Assembly (NCBI GenBank): GCA_016201065.1
Contig: JACQDL010000059.1
Span: 1-64,000, forward strand
Direction: 5' to 3'
Source of the DNA: Actinomycetota bacterium
GTDB lineage: Bacteria > Actinomycetota > Actinomycetes > Mycobacteriales > JACQDL01
Length of the DNA stretch: 64,000 nucleotides
Both the position numbers and the translations under genes were made by a program. Positions 16,551 to 24,201 of this stretch are shown in pieces. Within the stretch, counting starts at the first letter, position 1. The number at the start of each line of letters is the position of its first letter. Below the pieces are notes generated by a model. It did not search any database and had not been told where the DNA came from. It was given only the letters and a program-made list of their open reading frames with translations.

Positions 16551-16587
16551 GCTGAGAGCCCGCTGTGACTCTCAGCGTGGTCTCAGC
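16551..16587. promoter_or_regulatory. Candidate response-regulator operator (three CTCAGC half-sites)
   Basis: GCTGAGAG at 16551-16558 and CTCTCAGC at 16569-16576 form a perfect 8-bp inverted repeat. A further CTCAGC at 16582-16587 is a direct repeat of the second at an 11-base step, the spacing used by OmpR/PhoB-type regulators. The site sits between the divergent response regulator and LolA-like genes and could control both. Confidence 0.55.
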
Positions 16588-16650
16588 ATCCCCCAGGCAC
16601 CATGGTCGTGTCGGGGTTCGGGTGGAGTGAGTCGATGAGGGGCTGAGGGC

Positions 16651-17787
16651 ATGTCGATCCTGTCGGGACGGGCACGCTGGGCGGTGCCGGCTGTGGTGAC
16701 GGCCACCGTCGCCGCGGTCATCGGGACGGCGGTGCTGTCCGCCGAGGCCGCGCCGCCGCTGCCGGTCAGGTCGGCCGGTGAGCTTCTGGTCGGCCTGCAG
16801 CAGGCCGCCGGAACGCCGCTGTCGGGCACCGTGGTGGAGACCGCCGCGCTCGGCCTGCCGGCGCTGCCGAACGTCGGCGGCCACGGCACGACCGACCTCA
16901 CCAGCCTGGTCAGCGGGTCGCACACGCTGCGGGTCTGGGTCGACGGGCCGGAGCGGGCCCGGCTGGCGTTGCTCGGCACGCTCGGCGAGTCGGACGTCAT
17001 CCACAACGGCCGGGACCTGTGGATGTGGAACAGCGACAAGAACGTGGCGTCGCACTACGCGCTGCCGGCCGGCCGGCAGGATGCCGGATCGGGTCCGCCC
17101 ACGGCCGTCCTGCCGAGCAGCCTGCCGAGTGCACTGCCGACTGCGCTGCCGAGCACCCCGCAGCAGGCCGCCGACGCCGTGCTGAAGCTCATCGGACCGT
17201 CCACGACCGTGACCACCAGCGGCACCGCGACGATCGCCGGCCGGCCGGCGTACGAGCTGGTGCTCGCCCCGAAGGACCACCGGTCGCTGGTCGGCGAGGT
17301 GCGGCTGGCCGTGGACGCCGAGAAGTCCGTGCCGCTTCGGGTCCAGGTCATTCCGCGGGGCAGCACGGCACCGGCGTTCGAGGTCGGCTTCACCCAGATC
17401 AGCTTCGCCCGACCGAGCGCGGCACAGTTCCGCTTCACGCCACCACCGGGCGCCACGGTCACCCAGGAGCAACTCGGCGGGACGGCTGGAACGCCGGGTG
17501 CCACCCGGCACGCCGCGCCCGACTCCAGCGCCGCGACCGACCCCACCGCCAGGACCGTCGGCTCCGGGTGGACCGCCGTGGTGATCGGCACCCTGCCGAC
17601 CGGCACGGAGTCCGGCAACGGCGGCGACACCCTGACCGCGCTGCTGCGCGACCTGCCCACCGTGCCCGGCCACCCCGGCACCCGGATGCTCGCCGGCACC
17701 CTGTTCACCGCTGTGATCGACGGCGACACCATTGCGGTCGGCGCCGTCCCCGCTGACCTGGCGCTCGCCGCGATGAGTCGGCGGTGA
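16651..17787 (+). CDS. Exported LolA-like (DUF2092-type) protein
   Basis: A 378-residue exported protein. A signal peptide of about 33 residues (ARWAVPAVVTATVAAVIGTA, ending near SAEAAPP) leads to a LolA/RseB-like beta fold: GELLVGLQQAAGTPLSGTVVE, VWVDGPERARLALL, and DLWMWNSDKNVASHY. RseB- and LolA-type folds bind lipids or sense lipoprotein signals (family knowledge). The linker PSSLPSALPTALPS and the region around 280 are low in complexity. Its stop overlaps the GTG of the ABC ATPase gene (GTGA), so it belongs to the transporter operon and may be its lipid-handling or sensing subunit. GAGGGC precedes the ATG. It is probably activated by the divergent two-component system. Confidence 0.78.
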   Translation: MSILSGRARWAVPAVVTATVAAVIGTAVLSAEAAPPLPVRSAGELLVGLQQAAGTPLSGTVVETAALGLPALPNVGGHGTTDLTSLVSGSHTLRVWVDGPERARLALLGTLGESDVIHNGRDLWMWNSDKNVASHYALPAGRQDAGSGPPTAVLPSSLPSALPTALPSTPQQAADAVLKLIGPSTTVTTSGTATIAGRPAYELVLAPKDHRSLVGEVRLAVDAEKSVPLRVQVIPRGSTAPAFEVGFTQISFARPSAAQFRFTPPPGATVTQEQLGGTAGTPGATRHAAPDSSAATDPTARTVGSGWTAVVIGTLPTGTESGNGGDTLTALLRDLPTVPGHPGTRMLAGTLFTAVIDGDTIAVGAVPADLALAAMSRR

Positions 17788-18788
17788 CCGTCAGGACGAG
17801 CGTGCCGGTGGCGGCCCCCCCGCAACCGGCACGCTCAGCCGGTACGCCGGCACCGGTCGGGACCGCGATCTCCACGACCGGACTGACCAAGCGGTTCCGT
17901 GGCGGCCAGGTCGCCGTTGACGGGCTGGACCTGGCCGTGCCGTGGGGCGGGGTCTATGGCTTCCTCGGCCCCAACGGCTCCGGCAAGACGACGACGATCC
18001 GGATGCTGCTCGGGCTGATCGGCGCCACCCGTGGCGAGATCAGGCTGCTCGGCGAGGCGATGCCGGCGCAGGCCACCCGGGTGCTGTCCCGGGTCGGCGC
18101 GCTGATCGAGGGTCCGGCGTTCCACACCCATCTCAGCGGTCAGGCGAACCTGGCCCGCCTCGACGCCGCCGACCGCACCGCGGACCCGGCCACCGCGCGG
18201 GACCGGATCGGCGCCGCGCTGGAGCGGGTCGGGTTGGTGGCTGCCGCCGGAAAGCGGTACCGGGCGTACTCCCTCGGGATGCGGCAGCGGCTCGCGCTCG
18301 CCGCGGCCCTGCTGCAACCGCGCGACCTGCTGATCCTGGACGAGCCGACCAACGGCCTGGACCCGCAGGGCACCCGCGAGGTCCGCGCCCTGATCGAGGA
18401 GCTGGCCCGGGACGGGACGACGGTGCTGCTCTCCTCCCACCTGCTGTCGGAGATCGAGCAGGTGTGCACCCACGTCGGGGTGATGCACGTGGGGCGCATG
18501 GTCGCGCAGGGCTCGATCGCCGAGCTGCGGTCGCTGGCCGCCCCCACGGTGCGGGTGACCACGGCCGAGGTGGAACGGGCGGCCGCGACGTGTCGCCAAC
18601 TCGGGCTCGCCGACGTCACCGGCCAGGGTGACCACGTGACCGCGGCGCTCGGCGACGCCGTACCGGAGGATGTCTGCGCGGCACTGGTCCGGGCCGGCGT
18701 GCCGGTGCGGGGTTTCGCGGTCGCCAGCGCCCAGCTGGAGGACGTGTTCGTGCAGCTCACCGGGGAGGGTTTCGATGTCAGCGGCTGA
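17784..18788 (+). CDS. ABC transporter ATP-binding protein (DrrA/CcmA-like)
   Basis: A 334-residue ATPase. Walker A is GPNGSGKTTTIRMLLG near residue 69, the signature is YSLGMRQRLALAAALL near 166, and Walker B is LLILDEPTNGLDPQG near 188, with switch histidine in LLSSHLLSEIEQV. It has the C-terminal extension common to DrrA-like exporters of drugs, antibiotics or lipids. A disordered Ala/Pro tail of 25 residues precedes the domain. The GTG start overlaps the upstream stop, and the permease start lies within its last codons, so the three genes are translationally coupled. Confidence 0.9.
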   Translation: MTVRTSVPVAAPPQPARSAGTPAPVGTAISTTGLTKRFRGGQVAVDGLDLAVPWGGVYGFLGPNGSGKTTTIRMLLGLIGATRGEIRLLGEAMPAQATRVLSRVGALIEGPAFHTHLSGQANLARLDAADRTADPATARDRIGAALERVGLVAAAGKRYRAYSLGMRQRLALAAALLQPRDLLILDEPTNGLDPQGTREVRALIEELARDGTTVLLSSHLLSEIEQVCTHVGVMHVGRMVAQGSIAELRSLAAPTVRVTTAEVERAAATCRQLGLADVTGQGDHVTAALGDAVPEDVCAALVRAGVPVRGFAVASAQLEDVFVQLTGEGFDVSG

Positions 18789-19671
18789 CCTTGTGGCAGA
18801 CGGGGTGGCCGGGGTGGCCGGGCACGCGGCACGGGTCGCGGTGACCGGTCGACCGCGGCGCCGGGTCAGCACCCGGCTGCTCCGCTCCGAGCTCGGCCTC
18901 GTCTTCGGCCGGCGCCGCAACCAGCTCGCGCTTGTCGTGCTGGCCGGCGTGCCGATCCTGATCGGGACCGCGCTGAAGCTGTCCGGGCCCTCGACGGAGG
19001 GGCCGGCGTTCTTCGCCCGGATCACCCACAACGGCGCGTTCCTCGCGTTCGCCTCGCTCGTCGCGGTACTGCCGCTGTTCCTCCCGCTGGCCGTGTCGGT
19101 CGTCGCCGGTGACGCGGTGTCCGGGGAGGCTCAGTCGGGCACGCTGCGGTACCTGCTGGCGGTGCCGGTCGGGCGGACCCGGCTGCTGGTGGTGAAGTAC
19201 ACCGCGATCGTCACGTTCTGCCTGGCCAGCACGGTGCTGGTGGCGGCGGTCGGCGCAGCCGTCGGGCTGCTGCTCTTCCCGGCCGGGTCGACCACGCTGC
19301 TGTCAGCCACGCCGGTGTCCACCGCCGCGGTGCTCGGCCGGCTGCTGCTGGTCGCCCTCTACGTCGGCGCGGGCATGGCCGCGGTGGGGGCGATCGGGCT
19401 GCTGGTGTCCGTGCTCACCGAGACCCCGGTGGCGGCGATGGCCACCACCGCGGGCGTGGCTGTGCTCAGCGAGGTGCTCGACGCGATCCCGCAGCTGCAC
19501 GCGATCCAGCCGTACCTGGTCAGCCACTACTGGCTACAGTTCGGTGACCTGCTGCGCGACCCGATCGCCACCACCGGCCTGATGCAGGGACTGGCGGCCG
19601 CCGCGGCGTACGCGGCGATCTTCGGCTCGCTGGCGTGGGCGCGGTTCGGCGGCAAGGACGTGTCCGGCTGA
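18775..19671 (+). CDS. ABC-2 type transporter permease
   Basis: A 298-residue permease of the ABC-2/NosY-like type with six hydrophobic segments, near 53-70, 93-115, 140-165, 180-205, 215-240 and 270-290. The motif VSGEAQSGTLRYLLAVPVGR near residue 118 is the coupling-helix region typical of this family. The ATG at 18775 has GGGGAGGG five bases upstream and overlaps the ATPase gene by 14 bases. With the ATPase and the LolA-like protein it probably makes an envelope exporter, or a self-protection pump against an envelope-active compound. The substrate cannot be read from the sequence. Confidence 0.85.
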   Translation: MSAADLVADGVAGVAGHAARVAVTGRPRRRVSTRLLRSELGLVFGRRRNQLALVVLAGVPILIGTALKLSGPSTEGPAFFARITHNGAFLAFASLVAVLPLFLPLAVSVVAGDAVSGEAQSGTLRYLLAVPVGRTRLLVVKYTAIVTFCLASTVLVAAVGAAVGLLLFPAGSTTLLSATPVSTAAVLGRLLLVALYVGAGMAAVGAIGLLVSVLTETPVAAMATTAGVAVLSEVLDAIPQLHAIQPYLVSHYWLQFGDLLRDPIATTGLMQGLAAAAAYAAIFGSLAWARFGGKDVSG

Positions 19672-19688
19672 CCCGGCCCGCGCCCCGG

Positions 19689-19718
19689 TGAACCGGCGCG
19701 GCGCACCCGACGTACACC
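19689..19718 (+). promoter_or_regulatory. ECF-sigma promoter before the sigma gene
   Basis: TGAACC at 19689-19694, a 16-base spacer, then CGTACACC at 19711-19718. The same two boxes with the same spacer occur before the secreted protein gene at 20926. TGAACC is close to the -35 box reported for SigL-type ECF factors, so the sigma gene probably activates itself. Confidence 0.7.
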
Positions 19719-19756
19719 CGTGCGGGACGCGCCGGTGACGCTGGAGGTGGGTGCGG

Positions 19757-20266
19757 GTGTCCGCGGAAGAGTCGTTGATGGTCCGGCTGCACGACGACCA
19801 CGCCGCGGTGCTGTACGCCTTCGTCCAGCGGTACGTTCCGGACCAGCAGCGAGCGCAGGACGTCGTGCAGGAGACGCTGCTGCGCGCCTGGCGCAACCTC
19901 GACGGCATCGACCTGGCGGGTGGCAGCCCGCGCTCGTACCTGTTCACGATTGCCCGCAACGTCCTCACCGACACCTGGCGGGCCGAGCAGCGCCGGCCGC
20001 GCCTCGTCCGCGACGACGAGGCGCTGGCCCGCGTCCCGGCACCTGATGAGGTGGAGGCGGCGATCGAGGGGTGGCTGGTGACCGAGGCGCTGGACCGGCT
20101 GTCTCCGGAGCACCGCGGCGTCATCCATGCGCTGTACTACGACGGGCGCACGGTCGCTGAGGTCGCCGAGGCCATGGAGATCCCCGCCGGCACGGTGAAG
20201 TCGCGCAGCTACTACGCCGTGCGGGCGTTGCGGGTCATCCTGGAAGAGATGGGAGTCATGCGGTGA
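19757..20266 (+). CDS. ECF-type RNA polymerase sigma factor (SigL-like)
   Basis: A 169-residue group IV sigma factor. Region 2 includes RYVPDQQRAQDVVQETLLRA, WRNLDGIDLA and YLFTIARNVLTDTWR; region 4 includes ALDRLSPEHRGVIHALYYDG and AEAMEIPAGTVKSRSYYAVR, the helix-turn-helix that reads the -35 box. It redirects RNA polymerase to a small regulon. GTG 19757 is preferred because GGAGG lies eight bases upstream; a GTG at 19751 is too close to it. The stop overlaps the start of the anti-sigma gene (GTGA), the usual arrangement for a co-expressed pair. The arrangement resembles sigL-rslA of mycobacteria. Confidence 0.9.
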   Translation: MSAEESLMVRLHDDHAAVLYAFVQRYVPDQQRAQDVVQETLLRAWRNLDGIDLAGGSPRSYLFTIARNVLTDTWRAEQRRPRLVRDDEALARVPAPDEVEAAIEGWLVTEALDRLSPEHRGVIHALYYDGRTVAEVAEAMEIPAGTVKSRSYYAVRALRVILEEMGVMR

Positions 20267-20928
20267 ACGCCGACCACGACGAGGTGCGCCTGATGCTCGG
20301 CGCGTACCTCCTCGGTGGCCTCGCCGGCTCGGACCGGGCCACCGTGGAGGAGCATCTGACCGGGTGCCCGGCCTGCCGGGCGGAGATGTCGAGCCTGGCC
20401 GCAATCCCCGGCCTGCTCCGGCGGCGCCCGGCCGACCCAGCACCGGCCGCGGACCCGGCCACCGGTCCCGGCCCGGAGCTGCTCCCCCGGCTGCTGTCCG
20501 CCGTCCGCGACGAGCGCCGGCAGCGCCGCCGCCGGGTGATCACCCGCTCCGTGGCCGCCGCGGCGGTGACCCTCGTCGCGGCCACCGGAACGGTCGCGGT
20601 CACCCGCACGACCGCCGACCGTGGGGACGCTCGGCTCGTGGTCGTCGCCTCCTCCGGGTACGCCACCCACGGGGGCGCGCGGCTGGACGCCCGGGCGTGG
20701 GGCACGTCGGTCTCGCTGTCCCTCACCGGGATGCCCGCCGCCGACTCGTTCGTGCTCCAGGTCAGCGACGACTCCGGTGAAGCTGAGCAGGCCGGGTCGT
20801 GGGGCTCGACCCCGTCCGGCAAGGCGGAGGTCACCGGGGCGACCTCGATGCCTCTCGATCACATCGTCGCGCTGCGGGTACTCGATGCCGCCGGTCGGGT
20901 CGTGGCCACCGCCGACCGGTCCCGGTGA
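20263..20928 (+). CDS. Zinc-finger membrane anti-sigma factor (RslA-like)
   Basis: A 221-residue protein. The N-terminal anti-sigma domain carries the ZAS motif HLTGCPACRAE near residues 31-41 (His-X3-Cys-X2-Cys), which binds zinc and often responds to thiol oxidation. One membrane helix lies near residues 90-112 (ITRSVAAAAVTLVAATGTVAV). The extracytoplasmic part from 115 to 221 is a beta-rich sensor-like domain of the RskA/anti-sigma-K C-terminal type. It holds the sigma factor inactive at the membrane until a signal arrives. The GTG start overlaps the sigma stop, and its own stop TGA is part of the -35 box of the next promoter. Confidence 0.87.
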   Translation: MNADHDEVRLMLGAYLLGGLAGSDRATVEEHLTGCPACRAEMSSLAAIPGLLRRRPADPAPAADPATGPGPELLPRLLSAVRDERRQRRRRVITRSVAAAAVTLVAATGTVAVTRTTADRGDARLVVVASSGYATHGGARLDARAWGTSVSLSLTGMPAADSFVLQVSDDSGEAEQAGSWGSTPSGKAEVTGATSMPLDHIVALRVLDAAGRVVATADRSR

Positions 20929-20955
20929 ACCGCTCCGTCACCGGCGACGTACACC
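20926..20955 (+). promoter_or_regulatory. ECF-sigma promoter before the secreted protein gene
   Basis: TGAACC at 20926-20931, 16 bases, CGTACACC at 20948-20955. It is identical in both boxes and spacer length to the site at 19689. The TGA of the -35 box doubles as the stop codon of the anti-sigma gene. The start codon of the target gene is 36 bases after the -10 element. Confidence 0.7.
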
Positions 20956-20991
20956 GGGGCGTACGAAGTCTTCCTACCGTCAGGAGCGGAC

Positions 20992-21735
20992 ATGAGATTC
21001 CCCCAGGTCCCGGCGCGGCCCGGCTGGCTGCACGGCGCCCGAGGCCCGATCGCCGTGGCGGCGGCCGTCGCGGCCACCGCGCTGCTCGCCACCGCCCTCC
21101 CCGCAGCGGGTGCGGCCAATGCCAGCGGTGAGGACACCAGCGACACCGCCGACCTCCACGCCCCGCGTCACCCGGTGAGCGTCGAGGTGTTCGCGCCCGG
21201 CAACCGGGACAACGCTGGCGACGAGGGTGCGGGCTGGTTCGTGGACCTCGCGGTCAGCTACCCCGGCAGCCCGGCCGCCGCCGGTTTCACCGCACGGCAG
21301 CTCACCGGACCCGCCGGGCACAACAACATCCCACCGTCCCCCGGCACCTTCTCCCCGGGCAAGGATGACCGGCTGCCCGGGCTCGTGGTGCTGACCTCAA
21401 CGACGACGGCCGCGCGGACCGGCTTCTCCGGGCCGGGCACCAACCTCGCGAACCTGTTCAACGTCACCGGCATCACCGACCGCTCCGCCACCAGCACCGA
21501 GATCTGGGACACCTGGATCGTCGGCGCCGACATCGCCGGCCGCGACGTGGACACCGTCCTGACCGTCGCCGTTGTCGACGACCTCAACCACGACGGCATC
21601 TACAACGACGCCCCATCGGTCGTCGCCGACCTGAACGGCGACGGTGTGGTCGACGCCAAGGACCTGCGGGCACTCGGCGTCGCGAGCACGATCGAGACGG
21701 TCCACTTCCACATCAACGGCGCACCGATCGCCTGA
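20992..21735 (+). CDS. Secreted protein with EF-hand/dockerin-like calcium site
   Basis: A 247-residue exported protein. A signal peptide of about 42 residues (Arg-rich start, hydrophobic run VAAAVAATALLATALPAAG) precedes a Thr/Gly-rich beta domain. Near residues 204-231 are two acidic calcium loops, DDLNHDGIYND and DLNGDGVVDAKDLRALG; the second matches a dockerin/EF-hand loop. It is most likely released outside the cell. CAGGAGCGG precedes the ATG. The dedicated ECF promoter just upstream marks it as the nearest target of the sigma factor. I cannot assign an enzymatic role; a structural or calcium-dependent adhesion role is an inference. Confidence 0.75.
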   Translation: MRFPQVPARPGWLHGARGPIAVAAAVAATALLATALPAAGAANASGEDTSDTADLHAPRHPVSVEVFAPGNRDNAGDEGAGWFVDLAVSYPGSPAAAGFTARQLTGPAGHNNIPPSPGTFSPGKDDRLPGLVVLTSTTTAARTGFSGPGTNLANLFNVTGITDRSATSTEIWDTWIVGADIAGRDVDTVLTVAVVDDLNHDGIYNDAPSVVADLNGDGVVDAKDLRALGVASTIETVHFHINGAPIA

Positions 21736-21758
21736 GCCAGCCACTTCCGGTGACCAAC

Positions 21759-21802
21759 CGGTCCGGGTCCCGCGCGGGGAGGGTCGCGCGGGACCCGGAC
21801 CG
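21759..21802. terminator. Perfect 18-bp hairpin between convergent transcripts
   Basis: CGGTCCGGGTCCCGCGCG at 21759-21776 pairs fully with CGCGCGGGACCCGGACCG at 21785-21802 around an 8-base loop. It lies between the stop of the secreted protein gene and the 3' end of the leftward tRNA-Ser, and can end transcription from both sides. Confidence 0.8.
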
Positions 21803-21824
21803 CTGGGCAGTGCCACGGCGGGGG

Positions 21825-21909
21825 CGGAGGGTGTGGGATTCGAACCCACGAACGGTCACCCGTCGTGCGCTTTCAAGGCGCATGCACTCGGCCACTATGC
21901 GAACCCTCC
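21825..21909 (-). tRNA. tRNA-Ser (anticodon UGA)
   Basis: Read on the minus strand, 85 bases begin GGAGGGT and end ACCCTCC plus discriminator G, giving a perfect 7-bp acceptor stem. The anticodon loop is CTTGAAA flanked by GCGC pairs, so the anticodon is TGA (UCA codons). A long variable arm and the TTCGAAT T-loop are as expected for a class II serine tRNA. CCA is not encoded. Confidence 0.96.
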
Positions 21910-22186
21910 CCACCCCGGACCCCCGCCTCATCGGCGGCCCCCGGGGTGGCACCAGTGTTCCATCCCGGCGGTGCCTCGGGTACTGGAGGTTCCGCCCGGC
22001 TCGCCGCCACGAGATCCGGCGACTCCTGACCGACCCGGGCCGCTTTGCCCCAGAATGAAGAATCGACGGGTAACGGTCGGCGACGACCCGGCGGCGACCC
22101 GGCGGCGACCCGATGGTGACTGCGAATGCGCGGGCGGGGGGCACCTGGTGGATGATCAACGCAAGGCCGGGACGACGGAGCCGCCG

Positions 22187-23311
22187 ATGCCATCAGCACC
22201 ATCGACGCCAGCCGATGCCCCCCGGCTGCCGGACACCGGCGTACCCGGACGGCGCCCGGTGGACTCGGTCAGCTGGGGGGTCAGGGTAGCCGCCGAGTGG
22301 TCCGCCCGGCTGGCGCTGATCGCGCTGGCCGGGTACCTGGTGTTGCGGGCACTCATCCAGGTCCGCCTGGTCGCCTTCGCGTTCCTCGTCGCGATGCTGC
22401 TCACCGCGCTGCTCTACCCGCTGATGGCCTCGCTGCGGGCGCGCGGCGTACACCGCAGCCTCTCGGCGCTGCTCGTGCTGCTGCTCGCGGTCACCGCGCT
22501 CGGGCTGGTCGGCTGGTTCGTCACCGCGCAGGTCACCTCCAACGCCGAGTCGCTCACCGGCCAGCTCACCACCGCCGGCAACCACATCCGGGGCTGGCTG
22601 ACGTCGGGGCCGCTACACATCAGGGACGACCAGTTCGCCAACCTGACCAAGAACGTCACCGACGCGATAGGCCGTAACCAGGGCACCCTCGCCTCCGGGT
22701 TGTTCGCCACCGCGAGCACCGCCGTGGAGGCGGTTGGTGGCATCCTGCTGACCACCTTCAGCACGTTCTTCCTGCTCCGCGACGGACCGTTGATCTGGTC
22801 CTGGCTGGTGGGGCTGTTCCCGGCCCCGGCCCGGGGCGACGTGCGGGCCGCTGGCGGACTTGGCTGGCAGACCCTCTCCGGGTACGTGCGCGGCATCGTC
22901 GTGGTCGCCCTCGCCGACGCGGTGTCGGTCACCGTGGTGCTGCTGGTCGTCCGGGTGCCGCTGGCGATCCCGCTGGGTGTGCTGGTCTTCCTCGCCGCGT
23001 TCATCCCGCTGGTCGGGCTCACGGTGATCGGCGCGCTGTGTGTGCTGCTCGCCCTGATCTCACACGGCCCGGGCGCCGCACTGGTCGTGCTGGTCTCCAT
23101 AGTCCTGCTGGTACAGGCCGAAGGACACCTGCTGCACCCGCTGGTGATGAGCCGGGCGGTACGGATCCACCCGCTGGCGGTGGTACTCGCGGTCACCGCC
23201 GGCACCCTGGTCGGTGGCATCCAGGGCGCGCTGATCGCGGTGCCGGTGGTGGCCGTGCTGCACACGCTCGGCAGGTACCTCCGCGCGCCCCGGAGTCACG
23301 CCGCGGTGTGA
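22187..23311 (+). CDS. AI-2E family permease
   Basis: A 374-residue membrane protein of the AI-2E transporter family (formerly PerM/UPF0118). About eight hydrophobic segments are visible. Two precede a long extracytoplasmic or amphipathic stretch (ESLTGQLTTAGNHIRGWL), and the conserved C-terminal half includes LSGYVRGIVVVALADAVSV, AAFIPLVGLTVIGA and EGHLLHPLVMSRAVRIHPL. Members have been linked to autoinducer export, Na+/H+ exchange or lipid handling, so the substrate is open. ATG 22187 with ACGGAG six bases upstream is chosen; GTG 22148 and ATG 22055 are in frame but only add disordered residues. Confidence 0.88.
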   Translation: MPSAPSTPADAPRLPDTGVPGRRPVDSVSWGVRVAAEWSARLALIALAGYLVLRALIQVRLVAFAFLVAMLLTALLYPLMASLRARGVHRSLSALLVLLLAVTALGLVGWFVTAQVTSNAESLTGQLTTAGNHIRGWLTSGPLHIRDDQFANLTKNVTDAIGRNQGTLASGLFATASTAVEAVGGILLTTFSTFFLLRDGPLIWSWLVGLFPAPARGDVRAAGGLGWQTLSGYVRGIVVVALADAVSVTVVLLVVRVPLAIPLGVLVFLAAFIPLVGLTVIGALCVLLALISHGPGAALVVLVSIVLLVQAEGHLLHPLVMSRAVRIHPLAVVLAVTAGTLVGGIQGALIAVPVVAVLHTLGRYLRAPRSHAAV

Positions 23312-23334
23312 CAGGTCGAGACGCCGCCGGTGGT

Positions 23335-24201
23335 TCAGAAGAAGACCGACCGGCGCCGCTGGAGCAATCGGTACAGGGTCTGCTGGATCGTCTCCCGCAC
23401 CCGGTCGGTCAGGTCGAAGATCAGCATCGGGTCCTCGGCCAGTCCCGCGGTCTCGATCGGCTCACCGAACTCGATCAACCACTTGCTGGGCAGCGGGACG
23501 AGGCCGAGCGGGCCCAGCCACGGGAAGGTCGGCGTCACCGGGAAGTAGGGCAGACCCAGCGCCCGGGCCAGGGTCGAGGCGTTGGCGAGGTTCGGGTAGA
23601 TCTCCTCCGACCCGATCACCGAACACGGGATGATCGGCGTCCCCGTCCGCAGCGCCGCGCCGACGAACCCGCCCCGGCCGAAACGCTGGAGCTTGTACCG
23701 CTCGGAGAACGGCTTGCCGATGCCCTTGAACCCTTCCGGCCAGACCCCCACCAGCTCGCCCCTGCGCAGCAGCCGTTCGGCATCGGGGTTGCACGCGAGC
23801 GTGTTGCCGACCTTGCGGGCGAGCTCGCCCAGCACCGGGGTCTGGAAGACGAGATCCGCGCCGAGCCCACGCAGGTACCGTCGGGCCGGATGCTGATCGT
23901 GCACCGCGAGCTGCACCATCAGCGCGTCCATGGCGGCCAGCGTGCCGGCGTGGTTGGACACCACGAGCGCTCCACCGGTGCTCGGCACGTGTTCCATCCC
24001 GATGACCTCGACCCGCCACCACCACCGGTACAGGGGCCGAAGCATGGGCAGGAACACCTGCTCGGTCAGCTCGGCGTCGAAGCCGAACTCATCGACCTCG
24101 TAGTCGCCGGTCAGCCGTCTGCGCAGGAACGCCAGCGCCTCGGCCACCCGATGCTGCCACTCGTCGTGGGTCTCCGCTCCGGCGACGTCGGGCTCATCCA
24201 T
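23335..24201 (-). CDS. 1-acyl-glycerol-phosphate acyltransferase-like protein (PlsC family)
   Basis: A 288-residue acyltransferase. VVSNHAGTLAAMD near residue 84 holds the catalytic histidine and aspartate, VWPEGFKGIGKPF near 155 the substrate-binding block, and GTPIIPCSVIGSEE near 190 the third motif. It would acylate a lysophospholipid or related acceptor at the membrane face. The start overlaps the end of the epimerase gene by eight bases, so the two are coupled. The pair epimerase-acyltransferase corresponds in order to Rv0501-Rv0502 of M. tuberculosis. The C-terminus ends in a basic stretch, RLLQRRRSVFF. Confidence 0.88.
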   Translation of the reverse strand: MDEPDVAGAETHDEWQHRVAEALAFLRRRLTGDYEVDEFGFDAELTEQVFLPMLRPLYRWWWRVEVIGMEHVPSTGGALVVSNHAGTLAAMDALMVQLAVHDQHPARRYLRGLGADLVFQTPVLGELARKVGNTLACNPDAERLLRRGELVGVWPEGFKGIGKPFSERYKLQRFGRGGFVGAALRTGTPIIPCSVIGSEEIYPNLANASTLARALGLPYFPVTPTFPWLGPLGLVPLPSKWLIEFGEPIETAGLAEDPMLIFDLTDRVRETIQQTLYRLLQRRRSVFF

